DNA of 64,000 nt from Hydrogenothermus marinus (GCF_003688665.1 NZ_REFO01000014.1:1-64000), one strand, 5' to 3'. Positions 53,352 to 62,737 are shown, counted from the stretch's first letter. Made by a program: numbers and translations. The notes: generated by a model not told the origin, from the letters alone.

Positions 53352-54296
53352 GTGTGGATTTTAGGAAACCATGATGAGCCTGTAAGGAAAACAAGAAATT
53401 CTATAATAGAGCTTGTTGGAAATACTCCTTTAGTAAAACTTGAAAAATCTCTTCCAGATGATATAAAAAACAAAGATGTTCATATATTTGCAAAACTTGA
53501 AAGTTATAATCCAGGTGGCTCTGTAAAAGATAGGCCTGCTACAAGAATGATTGTTGAAGCTATCCAATCAGGAAAACTTACAAAAGATAAGATTATACTT
53601 GATGCAACTTCAGGAAATACAGGTATTGCTCTTGCAATGGTTGGTACTTCCTTAGGTTATCAAGTAGAACTTGCAATGCCTTCTAATGTTAGTGAAGAAA
53701 GGAAAAAGATAATACAAGCTTATGGTGCAAAAATACATTTTACTGATCCACTACAAAGTACTGATGGAGCAATTATTTATGTAAGAGAATTAGTAAAAAA
53801 ATATCCAGATAAATATTTTTATATAGATCAATATAATAATGATGCAAATTGGAGATCTCATTATTATTCAACAGCAGTAGAAATATGGAAACAAACAGAA
53901 GGAAAGATAACTCATTTTATAGCTGGTATTGGAACTGGTGGCACAATAATGGGAACAGGTAGAAGGCTTAAAATATTTAATCCTGATATCCAAGTAATTG
54001 GTGTACAACCTGATAGCCCATTTCACGGAATAGAAGGACTTAAATATATAGAAACTTCTATAAAACCAGGTATTTTTGATGAAAACAGATTAGATAGAAC
54101 AATGTTTATTGGTACAGATCCTGCTTATGAAAGAGCAAGAGAACTTGCAAGAAAAGAAGGAATTTTTGTTGGACAATCTTCAGGTGCCGCTTTTGAAGCA
54201 GCAATAAAAATTGCAAGAGAGATTGATAGTGGTGTAATAGTTTTCATCTGTCCAGATGGTGGAGAAAAATATCTAACAACTGCTCTTTGGGAATAG
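53352..54296 (+). CDS. cysM: Cysteine synthase (PLP-dependent)
   Basis: 314 residues. PLP-binding Lys59 in NPGGSVKDRPA, substrate loop TSGNTGIALAM and the phosphate-binding GIGTGGTIMGTGRRL. Makes cysteine from O-acetylserine and sulfide, or a related beta-replacement. The GTG at 53352 gives a 15-residue lead before SIIELVGNTPLVKL; a later start is not available, so GTG is accepted. CysK versus CysM cannot be fully resolved. Confidence 0.88.
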   Translation: MWILGNHDEPVRKTRNSIIELVGNTPLVKLEKSLPDDIKNKDVHIFAKLESYNPGGSVKDRPATRMIVEAIQSGKLTKDKIILDATSGNTGIALAMVGTSLGYQVELAMPSNVSEERKKIIQAYGAKIHFTDPLQSTDGAIIYVRELVKKYPDKYFYIDQYNNDANWRSHYYSTAVEIWKQTEGKITHFIAGIGTGGTIMGTGRRLKIFNPDIQVIGVQPDSPFHGIEGLKYIETSIKPGIFDENRLDRTMFIGTDPAYERARELARKEGIFVGQSSGAAFEAAIKIAREIDSGVIVFICPDGGEKYLTTALWE

Positions 54297-54397
54297 TCAA
54301 TTATGACAAATCTTATAGATAATTAATATTAACATATTTATATTCTTAATATAAGATTTAAAACCCTGCATCTTTCTAACTATTGGAGGATAAATTA

Positions 54398-55699
54398 ATG
54401 AATAAAATAGATCCAAAATTAACTATAGAACTTGCTCATCAATGTGTTAAATGCTCTGCATGTCGTTCTGTATGCCCTACATATAGTGTAGTTAAAGAAG
54501 AAAGAAGTTCTCCAAGAGGAAGACTTGCTTTAGCAGAGGCAGTAGTTGATGGTGTAATGCCTCTTACTGAAGAAATTGTAGCTCAATGGAACCAATGTGC
54601 AATGTGTAGAAGATGTGAATGGATATGTCCAAATGAAGTTGAATATAAAGAGATAATGTTTAGAGCAAGACATTTAGGTAATAAAGAACTTGGTAAAAAA
54701 GATATTGTTAAAACAGCAGTATTTACTGGTCTTTCTATGATGGGAAATGTAATTACTAAAACTGCTATGAAATTTGCTCCATCTTTAATGAATGCTTATG
54801 GAAAGTTATTTAAAAAAGAAGTACCTGAATATAATGCAGTATACTTAGATACAGGTATTCCAAAATATACAAAACTAATGCCTAAGCCTACTGCTAAACC
54901 TTTTGGATTAAGAGGAAAAGTTGTAAAACCAAAAAAAGAGAAAAAAGGGAAACTTTTATTTTTTACAGGATGTATGATTGACGCTTTTTATGGAAAAACA
55001 GGAGAAAGTGTTTTAAAACTTATGGAAAACGCAGGATATGAAGTAGTTGTACCTGAAAATATAAGATGTTGTGGAGCTCCTCATTTATATGGAGGAAATA
55101 TAGAAGCTTTTGAATCTTTAATGAAACATAATAAAGAAGAAATAGATAAATATGATTTTGATGAAATAGTTGTTGCATGTCCAACCTGTGGAGGAGCTTT
55201 AGAAGAAGAATATGGATATAAAGTTAAAAGTTTCGCTCAGATTCTTGAAGAACAAGGATATTTAACCTTTAAAGGTGAAGGTGAAAAAGTAACATTCCAT
55301 TTTCCTTGCCATTCATATACTGCAATGAGTACAGATCCAAATGTATATAGAAATGTATTAAAAAATGTAGTAGATGCTGAGTATGTAGAAGGTGAAAAAG
55401 CTATGATGTGCTGTGGATTTGCAGGATATTTCTCTGTTGCAAATTATGAAGTAGCTACAGAACTACAAAAAGATAAAGTACAAGATTTAGAAAAAACAGA
55501 AGCAGAATATGTTTTAAGTGATTGCCCAGGATGTGTATTTAATATTTCAGATGGAATGTATAAACATGGAAAAGATTACAGAAAAGTTAAAGTTCAACAT
55601 TTAGCTGACTATTTAGCAGAAAGATTAACAGATGAACCAATAGAAAAGAAAAAAGAGGAAAAAGAAGAAGAAAATACAGGAGTAAGTTCGGTATATTAA
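54398..55699 (+). CDS. GlcF/HdrD-like Fe-S oxidoreductase subunit
   Basis: 433 residues from ATG 54398; the TTG at 54383 overlaps the ribosome site GGAGG. Two 4Fe-4S motifs in the N-terminal part (CVKCSACRSVCP and CAMCRRCEWICP), then two CCG domains (GCMIDAF...RCCGAPH...CPTC and CHSYTAM...MCCGFAGYF...CPGC). The layout matches glycolate oxidase GlcF and the HdrD/LutA relatives that pass electrons from a flavoprotein. No GlcD partner is adjacent. A Glu/Lys-rich tail (about 410-433) is unusual. Confidence 0.87.
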   Translation: MNKIDPKLTIELAHQCVKCSACRSVCPTYSVVKEERSSPRGRLALAEAVVDGVMPLTEEIVAQWNQCAMCRRCEWICPNEVEYKEIMFRARHLGNKELGKKDIVKTAVFTGLSMMGNVITKTAMKFAPSLMNAYGKLFKKEVPEYNAVYLDTGIPKYTKLMPKPTAKPFGLRGKVVKPKKEKKGKLLFFTGCMIDAFYGKTGESVLKLMENAGYEVVVPENIRCCGAPHLYGGNIEAFESLMKHNKEEIDKYDFDEIVVACPTCGGALEEEYGYKVKSFAQILEEQGYLTFKGEGEKVTFHFPCHSYTAMSTDPNVYRNVLKNVVDAEYVEGEKAMMCCGFAGYFSVANYEVATELQKDKVQDLEKTEAEYVLSDCPGCVFNISDGMYKHGKDYRKVKVQHLADYLAERLTDEPIEKKKEEKEEENTGVSSVY

Positions 55700-55746
55700 A
55701 AACTCCAAAAATTTTCATTAATCTGATAATATATTTAATCCTAACT

Positions 55747-55830
55747 GCCTGAGTGGCGGAATTGGCAGACGCGGGGGACTCAAAATCCCTTGGGCGAAAG
55801 CCCGTGCGGGTTCGACTCCCGCCTCAGGCA
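55747..55830 (+). tRNA. tRNA-Leu, anticodon CAA
   Basis: 84-base class II tRNA. Acceptor GCCTGAG pairs with CTCAGGC, discriminator A. Anticodon stem GGGGA/TCCCT with loop CTCAAAA gives anticodon CAA (reads UUG). Long variable arm TGGGCGAAAGCCCG and T loop GGTTCGACTCC are normal. CCA is not encoded. Confidence 0.97.
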
Positions 55831-55944
55831 TAACTTTCTATTTTTTATGATTAAAATACTTTCTTTTTTTTCATTATTTAAATATAATATATAATTCTCA
55901 GTAGAAAAAAACTTTTAATTAAACCTTAAAGGAGGTTTTTTATT

Positions 55945-56040
55945 ATGGGCGCTGATAAAAGCCCGAGGATAAACTTTTTCGTAAAAAAATTTTATAAGGA
56001 GGATAGAAAATGGAAAAAACCCTCGGATTGCATATCTTAG
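55945..56040 (+). CDS. Candidate 31-codon leader ORF overlapping speD
   Basis: ATG at 55945 is nine bases after a strong ribosome site (GGAGG, 55931-55935). It runs for 31 codons (starts MGADKSPRINFF) and stops 31 bases inside speD, in another frame. The ribosome passing through it would cross the speD ribosome site (AAGGAGG, 55996-56002) and start. GGGC (55947-55950) can pair with GCCC (55961-55964), and CCGAGG (55963-55968) can pair with CCTCGG (56021-56026) inside speD; the two pairings exclude each other. This would suit translational control of SpeD, but no homologue is known to me. Confidence 0.45.
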   Translation: MGADKSPRINFFVKKFYKEDRKWKKPSDCIS

Positions 56041-56426
56041 CGGATCTTTATGGTGTAGATGGTTCTAAAATTGACCACGTTGAAGATGTTAAAGAACTCT
56101 TAGAAAATGCTGTAAAGTATGCAAATCTCTCTAAATTATCTTCTCATTTCCACCAGTTTTACCCACAAGGAGCAACAGGAGTAATCCTTCTGGAAGAATC
56201 TCATATATCAATCCACACATGGCCAGAACATGGTTATGCTGCCATTGATGTTTATACATGTGGTGGAAAAGAAAAAACATTTAAAGCTATGGAATATATA
56301 ATAAAAACTTTAAAACCAAAAAGAATAGATGAAAAAGTTGCTGAAAGAGGGGTTATTCCTGTTGATCAGTATCTGACGAATATTGAAAAACTAAAGCTTG
56401 AACCTATTAGCGTAGAAGAAAAGTAA
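56010..56426 (+). CDS. speD: S-adenosylmethionine decarboxylase proenzyme
   Basis: 138 residues, the small bacterial/archaeal class. Self-cleavage before Ser64 (LEESHISIHTWPEHG) gives the pyruvoyl enzyme; His69 and Cys84 (YTCGG) are conserved helpers. It makes decarboxylated SAM for spermidine synthesis; agmatine deiminase at 13489 supplies the putrescine branch. Start ATG behind AAGGAGG; a leader ORF overlaps this site. No speE adjacent. Confidence 0.95.
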   Translation: MEKTLGLHILADLYGVDGSKIDHVEDVKELLENAVKYANLSKLSSHFHQFYPQGATGVILLEESHISIHTWPEHGYAAIDVYTCGGKEKTFKAMEYIIKTLKPKRIDEKVAERGVIPVDQYLTNIEKLKLEPISVEEK

Positions 56427-56439
56427 GATTATATGATAT

Positions 56440-56506
56440 TAACCATTCCCTCTAAAATATAAAAGGAATATTATTTTTTAAAATTTTTATATGGAGGGAA
56501 TGGTTA
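56440..56506 (+). promoter_or_regulatory. Inverted repeat hiding the ribosome site of the next gene
   Basis: TAACCATTCCCTC (56440-56452) is the exact reverse complement of GAGGGAATGGTTA (56494-56506). In RNA this 13-bp helix, extended by a G-U and an A-U pair, would cover the ribosome site GGAGGG and the A of the start codon at 56506. No T run follows, so it is not a terminator. The loop is about 41 bases and AT-rich. Confidence 0.6.
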
Positions 56507-56934
56507 TGTCTTTAAATAAAAAATTATTTGAAATTATGCAGGATTTAACCCCTACGGTTATTTCTACAGTAAAAGACGATAAGCCTTATACTACTTTTAT
56601 TACGTGGGCTATTGCTAAAGATGAAAATACTGTAAGAATAGGAGTAAGTACAAACTCTCAAACAGTAGAAAATATAAGAAATAATGAAAATGTTTGTTTT
56701 GAAGTATTTGATAAAGATACTGCTTTATCAGTTTCAGGTAAAGCAAAGATATTGAAAGAAAGTATAGAAGGGATACCTTTCCCTGTAGCTATAATAGAAA
56801 TTGAAGTTGAAGATATTAAAGATAATTTATTCCCAGGTGCTACTATTGAAGGTAAAATACCTTTTGTTCACACTGGAAATATTGAAAAAGCAGAAGAGTT
56901 AGATAATAAAGTATTAAAAGCTTTAAAAGAGTAA
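56506..56934 (+). CDS. Pyridoxamine 5'-phosphate oxidase-fold flavin-binding protein
   Basis: 142 residues from ATG 56506; ATGs at 56491 and 56500 are part of or too near the ribosome site GGAGGG. Split-barrel fold pattern: [23 protein letters not shown], then [26 protein letters not shown]. Family members bind FMN or F420 and act as small-molecule or nitro/heme-related reductases; the substrate is unknown. Its ribosome site lies in one arm of a perfect inverted repeat. trmFO follows after two bases. Confidence 0.82.
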   Translation: MSLNKKLFEIMQDLTPTVISTVKDDKPYTTFITWAIAKDENTVRIGVSTNSQTVENIRNNENVCFEVFDKDTALSVSGKAKILKESIEGIPFPVAIIEIEVEDIKDNLFPGATIEGKIPFVHTGNIEKAEELDNKVLKALKE

Positions 56935-56936
56935 AA

Positions 56937-58256
56937 ATGGATAAAAAAGTTTGTGTAATAGGAGCAGGATTAGCTGGAACAGAAGCTGCTTTTAAATTAG
57001 CAGAAGAAGGAATAAAAGTAGATTTATATGAAATGAGACCTATGAAAATGACTCCTGCCCATAAAACCCCTTTTTTTGCAGAAGTAGTATGTTCTAACTC
57101 TCTTGGAAGTTTTGAGATTTGTACAGGCTCAGGACTTTTGAAAGAAGAGATGAAACTTCTTGATTCTTTAATCTTAAAAGTAGCAGAAAAACATAAAGTA
57201 CCTGCAGGTGGTGCTTTAGCAGTTGATAGAGTGAAATTCTCAAAAGAGATAACAGAAATTTTAGAAAATCATCCAAATATAAATGTAATAAGAGAAGAAA
57301 TAAAAAAAATACCAGAAGATTATGAGTATGTAATTATTGCAACAGGACCTTTAACTTCAGAAAAGCTTTCAAAAGAGATTCAAAACTTAACAGGACAAGA
57401 GTATTTATATTTTTATGATGCAATAGCTCCTACAGTAGATGCAGAAACTGTAGATTTTTCAAAAGGTTTTTGGGCAGATAGATATGGAAAAGGTACAGGA
57501 GATTATTTCAATTGTGTATTAACTGAAGAAGAGTATGAGATTTTTTATAATGAACTTTTAAAAGGAGAACAAGTTCCTTTAAAAGATTTTGAAAGGGCAG
57601 TATTTTTTGAAGGCTGTCTTCCAATTGAAGAAATAGCAAGAAGAGGTAAAGAAACTCTTTTATATGGACCAATGAAACCTGTTGGCTTAACAGATCCAAA
57701 AACAGGTAAAAGACCGTTTGCAGTAGTGCAACTTAGAAAAGAAAATAAAGAAGGAACCTTACTTTCATTAGTAGGTTTTCAAACAAAGCTAAAATATCCA
57801 GAGCAAAAAAGAATATTTAGATTAATTCCAGCATTAAAAGATGCTACTTTTGTAAGACTGGGTTCTATACATAGAAATACCTTTATCCAATCTCAAAAGG
57901 TTTTACTTCCTACATTACAACTACGGAAAAATCCTAAAATATTTTTTGCAGGGCAAATTACAGGAGTTGAAGGATATGTTGCTTCTGCAGCAACTGGAAT
58001 CCTTGCAGGAATTAATGTATCAAGATTAATAAAAGGACTTGAACCTGTTATTCCACCAACGGAAACAATGCTTGGAGGCCTTATAAACTATATTACAACT
58101 GAAAAAGATGAGCTACAGCCTATGAATCCTAATTTTGCATTGCTACCAGATTTACCAAAAAAAGTAAAAGATAAAAGAAAAAGAAAACAGCTTAAAGCAG
58201 AAAGAGCTATTAATAAAATGAAAGAGTTTATACAAACCCTCTATGTAAATACGTAA
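56937..58256 (+). CDS. trmFO: Methylenetetrahydrofolate--tRNA-(uracil-5-)-methyltransferase
   Basis: 439 residues. FAD motif [17 protein letters not shown] at the N-terminus, LYEMRP, the Cys region VVCSNSLGS, and the signature [16 protein letters not shown]. It methylates U54 of tRNA using methylene-THF and FAD. Two bases after the PPOX-fold gene. Basic C-terminal tail ([14 protein letters not shown]) is probably the tRNA contact. Confidence 0.95.
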   Translation: MDKKVCVIGAGLAGTEAAFKLAEEGIKVDLYEMRPMKMTPAHKTPFFAEVVCSNSLGSFEICTGSGLLKEEMKLLDSLILKVAEKHKVPAGGALAVDRVKFSKEITEILENHPNINVIREEIKKIPEDYEYVIIATGPLTSEKLSKEIQNLTGQEYLYFYDAIAPTVDAETVDFSKGFWADRYGKGTGDYFNCVLTEEEYEIFYNELLKGEQVPLKDFERAVFFEGCLPIEEIARRGKETLLYGPMKPVGLTDPKTGKRPFAVVQLRKENKEGTLLSLVGFQTKLKYPEQKRIFRLIPALKDATFVRLGSIHRNTFIQSQKVLLPTLQLRKNPKIFFAGQITGVEGYVASAATGILAGINVSRLIKGLEPVIPPTETMLGGLINYITTEKDELQPMNPNFALLPDLPKKVKDKRKRKQLKAERAINKMKEFIQTLYVNT

Positions 58257-58339
58257 TTTCACAAAAATTTTACAAAACTTGAATAAAATCCTAATTAGAA
58301 TAAATTTCAGTCTGAAATAAAAAAAAGAGGTGATGTGTT

Positions 58340-58870
58340 ATGCATTACATTTTAAATTTAAAAAATGAGTTTAAAAATAAGGAAGAAAATTTTATAGAAA
58401 AAGATTATGAAATATCTTTTAGAGATTTAGATTTACCATCTGAATACTCTTCAGATAAAGATGTAAAAATACATATGTATATAATAAAAGAGAAAGATGG
58501 ATATGCTATTTCTATGGATTTTAAAAGTAATATAAATCTTGAATGTAGCAGATGTTTAGAACATTTTGATATGGATTTGTCAGAAACTTCTAATATTTTC
58601 TTGTCTAAGAAAAAACTTCAAAGCGGTGAACTTCATAAAGCAGATTTAGATATGAAATATTTAGAAGATGAAGAACATTTTGATTTAAATGAATTTGTTA
58701 GAGAAGAAATATTAGTAAAAACACCAATGAAACCTTTATGTGATGAAAACTGTAAAGGAATATGTCCAATATGTGGTGCTAATAGAAATGAAAATCCTTG
58801 TGATTGTGAGAAAAAAGAAAGAAGAAAAAACTCACCTTTTGCTAAATTAGAAAAGTTATTGAAAAAATGA
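58340..58870 (+). CDS. DUF177/YceD-family protein
   Basis: 176 residues. The YceD core with CSRCLEHFDMDLSE and the ending ETPMKPLC-like pattern: KTPMKPLCDENCKGICPICGANRNENPC. The two Cys pairs could bind zinc. YceD is linked to 23S rRNA accumulation and usually precedes rpmF (L32). Here rpmF is absent and dtd overlaps the stop by four bases. ATG start at 58340 behind AAGAGGTG. Confidence 0.88.
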   Translation: MHYILNLKNEFKNKEENFIEKDYEISFRDLDLPSEYSSDKDVKIHMYIIKEKDGYAISMDFKSNINLECSRCLEHFDMDLSETSNIFLSKKKLQSGELHKADLDMKYLEDEEHFDLNEFVREEILVKTPMKPLCDENCKGICPICGANRNENPCDCEKKERRKNSPFAKLEKLLKK

Positions 58871-59313
58871 TAGCAGTAGTTCAAAGGGTTTTAAGCTCTA
58901 AAGTAGAAGTAGATGGAAAAGTAGTTGGTGAGATAGGAAAAGGTTTAAATATTCTTCTTGGAGTTGTTAAAGGAGATACTGAAGAAGATATTCATAAACT
59001 TGTAAATAAGATTGTAAATTTAAGAATATTTTCTAAAGACAAAGAAGGAAAAATGGACTTGTCTGTTAAAGATATTAATGGGCAAGTCCTTGTGATATCT
59101 CAGTTTACATTGGCAGGAAATATAAAAAAAGGAAGAAGGCCAAGTTTTGAAAATGCAGAAAAACCAGATATAGCTAAAAAACTATATGAAAAATTTATTG
59201 AAGAAATATCAAAACATGTAGAAACAAAAACAGGTATATTTGCGGCAGATATGAAGGTATATATTTTAAATGATGGCCCTGTCACATTTATTATTAACTC
59301 AAAAGATTTATAA
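58867..59313 (+). CDS. dtd: D-aminoacyl-tRNA deacylase
   Basis: 148 residues with the Dtd signatures SQFTLAG (here QFTLAGNIKKGRRP) and NDGPVTF near the C-terminus (GP dipeptide). It hydrolyses D-amino acids from tRNA. Starts at ATG overlapping the YceD stop (ATGA), so coupled. Confidence 0.95.
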   Translation: MIAVVQRVLSSKVEVDGKVVGEIGKGLNILLGVVKGDTEEDIHKLVNKIVNLRIFSKDKEGKMDLSVKDINGQVLVISQFTLAGNIKKGRRPSFENAEKPDIAKKLYEKFIEEISKHVETKTGIFAADMKVYILNDGPVTFIINSKDL

Positions 59314-59314
59314 T

Positions 59315-59935
59315 CTAAAGAATTTTCTTCATTAAATCTATTAATTTTCTTACTGCTTTACCTCTATGAGATATTTTATTTTTTTCTTCTGATGAAAGTT
59401 CTGCCATTGTTTTATTATAGCCTTCAGGTATAAATATTGGATCATATCCAAAGCCTTTTTCTCCCGTAGGTTGCTTCGCTATTTCACCATAACAATAACC
59501 TTCTGTCCAGATACCAAAATCTTTAGGAATATAAAAAACTACATTACTTACAAATCTTGCTTTTCTATTTTTTTCTTCTTTTAAAAGATTTAAAACTTTT
59601 TCTATATTTGCCTTATCTTTATCTTTTGGATTTTTTATTTTCCCTCCAAAATCTATATCATAAAATCTTGCAGAAAAAACTCCCGGATAATTATTTAAAG
59701 CTTCTATTTCAAGGCCTGCATCTTCTGCAATAGTTGGAAGATTATAAAATTTTGCATACTCTTTTGCTTTTTTAATCGCATTTTCTAAAAAAGTATTTTT
59801 ATCTTCTTCTATTTCTATTTTTTCTTTCATATCTTCTAAAGACAAAACATTTATTCCTAAATCTGAAAGTAAAGCTTGAAACTCTCTTAACTTTCCTTTG
59901 TTTGTAGTTGCTACTAAAACTTTATCTATTTTCAT
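59315..59935 (-). CDS. rdgB: dITP/XTP pyrophosphatase
   Basis: 206 residues. [15 protein letters not shown] at the N-terminus, [11 protein letters not shown] in the middle and [29 protein letters not shown] at the end are the Ham1/RdgB motifs. It removes deaminated purine nucleotides. It overlaps the DUF503 gene by four bases and is one base from the dtd stop on the other strand. Confidence 0.95.
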   Translation of the reverse strand: MKIDKVLVATTNKGKLREFQALLSDLGINVLSLEDMKEKIEIEEDKNTFLENAIKKAKEYAKFYNLPTIAEDAGLEIEALNNYPGVFSARFYDIDFGGKIKNPKDKDKANIEKVLNLLKEEKNRKARFVSNVVFYIPKDFGIWTEGYCYGEIAKQPTGEKGFGYDPIFIPEGYNKTMAELSSEEKNKISHRGKAVRKLIDLMKKIL

Positions 59936-60213
59936 ATTAGCTCCTTATGAATATTAAAATGTAATTCTGGAAAATTTGACTCAACAAAATTTATTATAGA
60001 TTGCATTATTTTTTCTGTTTGTTTTTTCTCTGGTGAAACCATAACTACTGCAATATAAGCAGATTGCCATAAATCTTGATTACCTATCTCTGAAACTGAA
60101 ACATTAAATTTAGATTTTAATTTCTCTTTTAAAGATCTTATTACCATTCTTTTTTCTTTCAAAGAAGTTGCATGAGGGATATAAATATCAAAAACTATAC
60201 TTCCTATTACCAT
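59932..60213 (-). CDS. DUF503 (YlxP-like) protein
   Basis: 93 residues of the DUF503 family: [28 protein letters not shown] then [23 protein letters not shown]. In other bacteria it is linked to rbfA and translation genes; function is unknown. It starts the two-gene unit with rdgB. Confidence 0.9.
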   Translation of the reverse strand: MVIGSIVFDIYIPHATSLKEKRMVIRSLKEKLKSKFNVSVSEIGNQDLWQSAYIAVVMVSPEKKQTEKIMQSIINFVESNFPELHFNIHKELI

Positions 60214-60285
60214 TTCCTTATTCTTTAATATTACTTTATTAATTTAAGAAATTTTACTATAAAATTAGAAGAAATTTATTTCATA

Positions 60286-60444
60286 ATGGATAGAAAACAA
60301 AAAGAAATCGAATTAGAAAAAGATAGAATTTTGAAGGAGAAATTACAGGTTAAAGCTGATATATTGGAAAGGCAATTTAGGAATTTATTGTTTCTTAATA
60401 TTAGCTATTTATATAACTTTAAAAAATCTTCTACATTTAGTTGA
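60286..60444 (+). CDS. Possible small ORF, perhaps a remnant
   Basis: 52 codons between DUF503 and ksgA, on the plus strand. First part is charged and helical (KQKEIELEKDRILKEKLQVK), then a short hydrophobic part (FRNLLFLNIS); the end overlaps the 3' end of ksgA on the other strand. No clear ribosome site. It may be a truncated small membrane protein gene. The rest of this 190-base gap shows nothing. Confidence 0.25.
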   Translation: MDRKQKEIELEKDRILKEKLQVKADILERQFRNLLFLNISYLYNFKKSSTFS

Positions 60445-61157
60445 TCTACCCTTGCAGTTTCTTCAATTCCTACTTTTTTTAAAATATCTTTATCTATCTT
60501 TGATCTTAACATCTTTCTTTTGTTTGCAAATAAAGATGATACAAAATTTTTAAATTTTTTCTTATCTATATCTGGAATATCCTTTTTAGGAAGTAGTTTT
60601 ACAACTGCTGAAGTTACTTTTGGTGGTGGCGAGAAAAATCTTGCAGGTACGCTCATTATATATTCAATATCAAAAAAAGTTTGTATAAAAACAGTTAAGA
60701 AACTGTAATTTTTTGTTTTTGGTTTTGCAAGTAGTCTTTCTGCAACCTCTTTTTGTATCATAAATACAGACATTTTTAAAATATCTATATAAAAAACAGT
60801 GTTTATTAGTATTAAAGAAGCAACGTTATAAGGTAAATTTCCAACTAATTTTATTTTGTTATTTTCTGCTAGCTCATATAGATTAACATCAAAAAAGTTT
60901 TTCTTTATTAATATAAAATTTTCAAAATTTTTAAATCTTTCTTCTATTATAGGATAAGCAGTTTCATCTATTTCTATCCCATAAACCTTTTTTGGATTTC
61001 TTTTTAGAAGTTCTTCTGTAAGCTGTCCTGTACCAACTCCAATTTCTACTATAATATCTTCTTTATTTATTTTTATTTCATCTACTATCTTTTTAATTAC
61101 ACCTTCAGATATTAAAAGATGCTGACCAAACTTCTTTTTAGTTTTAAACTTTTTCAT
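60405..61157 (-). CDS. rsmA: 16S rRNA dimethyltransferase KsgA
   Basis: 250 residues. KKKFGQHLLISEGVIKKI, SAM-binding EIGVGTGQLTEELL and the catalytic NLPYNVAS are the family hallmarks. It dimethylates A1518 and A1519 of 16S rRNA late in 30S assembly. It overlaps galU by 14 bases. Confidence 0.95.
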   Translation of the reverse strand: MKKFKTKKKFGQHLLISEGVIKKIVDEIKINKEDIIVEIGVGTGQLTEELLKRNPKKVYGIEIDETAYPIIEERFKNFENFILIKKNFFDVNLYELAENNKIKLVGNLPYNVASLILINTVFYIDILKMSVFMIQKEVAERLLAKPKTKNYSFLTVFIQTFFDIEYIMSVPARFFSPPPKVTSAVVKLLPKKDIPDIDKKKFKNFVSSLFANKRKMLRSKIDKDILKKVGIEETARVDQLNVEDFLKLYK

Positions 61158-62031
61158 TTATTTGAGATGCTTTTTCAAGTAAAAGCTTTTTCATAAAATC
61201 TCTTGTGTCTTCTCTTTCCAAAGCAAAATCAATAATTGCTTTAATATATCCAATTTTATTTCCTGTATCATGTCTAATTCCTTCTATATCTTTTGAGTAT
61301 ATAGCTTCCTCATTTCTTAATGTCATTAAAGCATCTGTAAGCTGTAATTCTCCACCTTTCCCAAAAGGCGTTCTTTTTAATGCATCAAATATTTTAGGTG
61401 TAAGGATATATCTCCCTATAATTGCAGATGTTGAAGGTGCTTCTTCTGGTTTTGGTTTTTCTACCATATAATTTACAAGTTTAACTCCATCTTCTATATC
61501 ATTTCCTTCTATTATTCCATATTTATATGTTTCTTCCTTTGGTACATTTGTAGTTCCGAGAACAGATTTACCAAATTTATAATAAACATCTATAAGTTGC
61601 TTTAATCCTGGGTTTTCATTATTAATTATAAGCTCATCTCCAAGTAAAACTGCAAAAGGCTCATTTCCAATAACCGGCTGTGCTGTTAAGATAGCATGTC
61701 CAAGTCCAAGCTGTTCTTTCTGTCTTATATATACAAACTCTGCCATATCTGAAATCTGTTTTACAATTTGTAAAAGCTCTTCTTTACCTGATTTTTCTAA
61801 AGCTAATTCTAAATCTGGTGCATAATCAAAATGATCTTCTATTGCTCTTTTATGTCTTCCTGTTATAAATACTATTGTTTCTATTCCAGATGCTACTGCT
61901 TCTTCAACTATATATTGAATAATTGGTTTATCAACTATTGGCATCATCTCTTTTGGTGTTGCTTTTGTAGCAGGTAAAAATCTTGTTCCAAATCCTGCTA
62001 CTGGAATAACTGCTTTTTTAATTTTTTTCAT
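61144..62031 (-). CDS. galU: UTP--glucose-1-phosphate uridylyltransferase
   Basis: 295 residues from ATG 62031, with GGAGGGG five bases upstream (the TTG at 62052 lies in purC and is not needed). GFGTRFLPATKATPKEMMPIVDKP is the nucleotide and metal site; GLGHAILTAQPVIGNEPFAVLLGDE follows. It makes UDP-glucose for envelope sugars. It overlaps purC by 14 bases. Confidence 0.94.
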   Translation of the reverse strand: MKKIKKAVIPVAGFGTRFLPATKATPKEMMPIVDKPIIQYIVEEAVASGIETIVFITGRHKRAIEDHFDYAPDLELALEKSGKEELLQIVKQISDMAEFVYIRQKEQLGLGHAILTAQPVIGNEPFAVLLGDELIINNENPGLKQLIDVYYKFGKSVLGTTNVPKEETYKYGIIEGNDIEDGVKLVNYMVEKPKPEEAPSTSAIIGRYILTPKIFDALKRTPFGKGGELQLTDALMTLRNEEAIYSKDIEGIRHDTGNKIGYIKAIIDFALEREDTRDFMKKLLLEKASQINEKV

Positions 62032-62737
62032 TATTCCCCTCCAGTTTTTCAAGTACTTTTTTATATCCTTCTATTAAATCTCCAAGATCAAATCTAAATC
62101 TATCTTTATCAAGACTTTCTCCAGTTTTTATATCCCAAAATCTACATGTGTCAGGTGAAATTTCATCTGCAAGTACTATTTCATCTCCTTTTCTTCCAAA
62201 CTCAAGTTTAAAATCAACTAAAATAATTCCATTTTCTTTCATAAACTCTTTTAAAATTTCATTTATCTTTAATGCAAGCTCTTTCATTTTTGCAACTTCT
62301 TCAGGTTTTGCAAGATTCATAGCATATATATGTTGTTCGCATATAATTGGATCATGTAGTTCATCATTTTTTAAGTAAAACTCTACAAGTGGTGGATTAA
62401 ACTCTGTTTTTTCTTTTATACCAAGCCTTTTTACTATACTTCCTGCTGCTAAATTTCTTACTACTACTTCTACAGGAATTATATCAACTTTATAAACAAG
62501 CATTTCATTATCTGATAACTTTTTTATATAATGACTTGGTATTCCTTTATCTTTTAAAAGTTCAAAAAAGAAAGTAGCAATTGTATTATTTATTACCCCT
62601 TTACCTTTAATTTCTGCCTTTTTTACTGCATCAAAAGCAGTAGCACTATCTTTAAATTCCATTATTACTTTATCAGGCTCATCTGTTTTATATATTATTT
62701 TTGCTTTTCCTTCATAAAGTTTTTCTCTCTTTTCCAT
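62018..62737 (-). CDS. purC: SAICAR synthetase
   Basis: 239 residues. Motifs KLYEGKAKIIYKTDEPDKVIMEFKD at the start, VVVRNLAAGSIVKR and LVDFKLEFGRKGDEIVLADEISPD are all normal. Purine synthesis step with aspartate. It begins directly after the TPR protein's stop, with no gap. Confidence 0.96.
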   Translation of the reverse strand: MEKREKLYEGKAKIIYKTDEPDKVIMEFKDSATAFDAVKKAEIKGKGVINNTIATFFFELLKDKGIPSHYIKKLSDNEMLVYKVDIIPVEVVVRNLAAGSIVKRLGIKEKTEFNPPLVEFYLKNDELHDPIICEQHIYAMNLAKPEEVAKMKELALKINEILKEFMKENGIILVDFKLEFGRKGDEIVLADEISPDTCRFWDIKTGESLDKDRFRFDLGDLIEGYKKVLEKLEGNNEKN

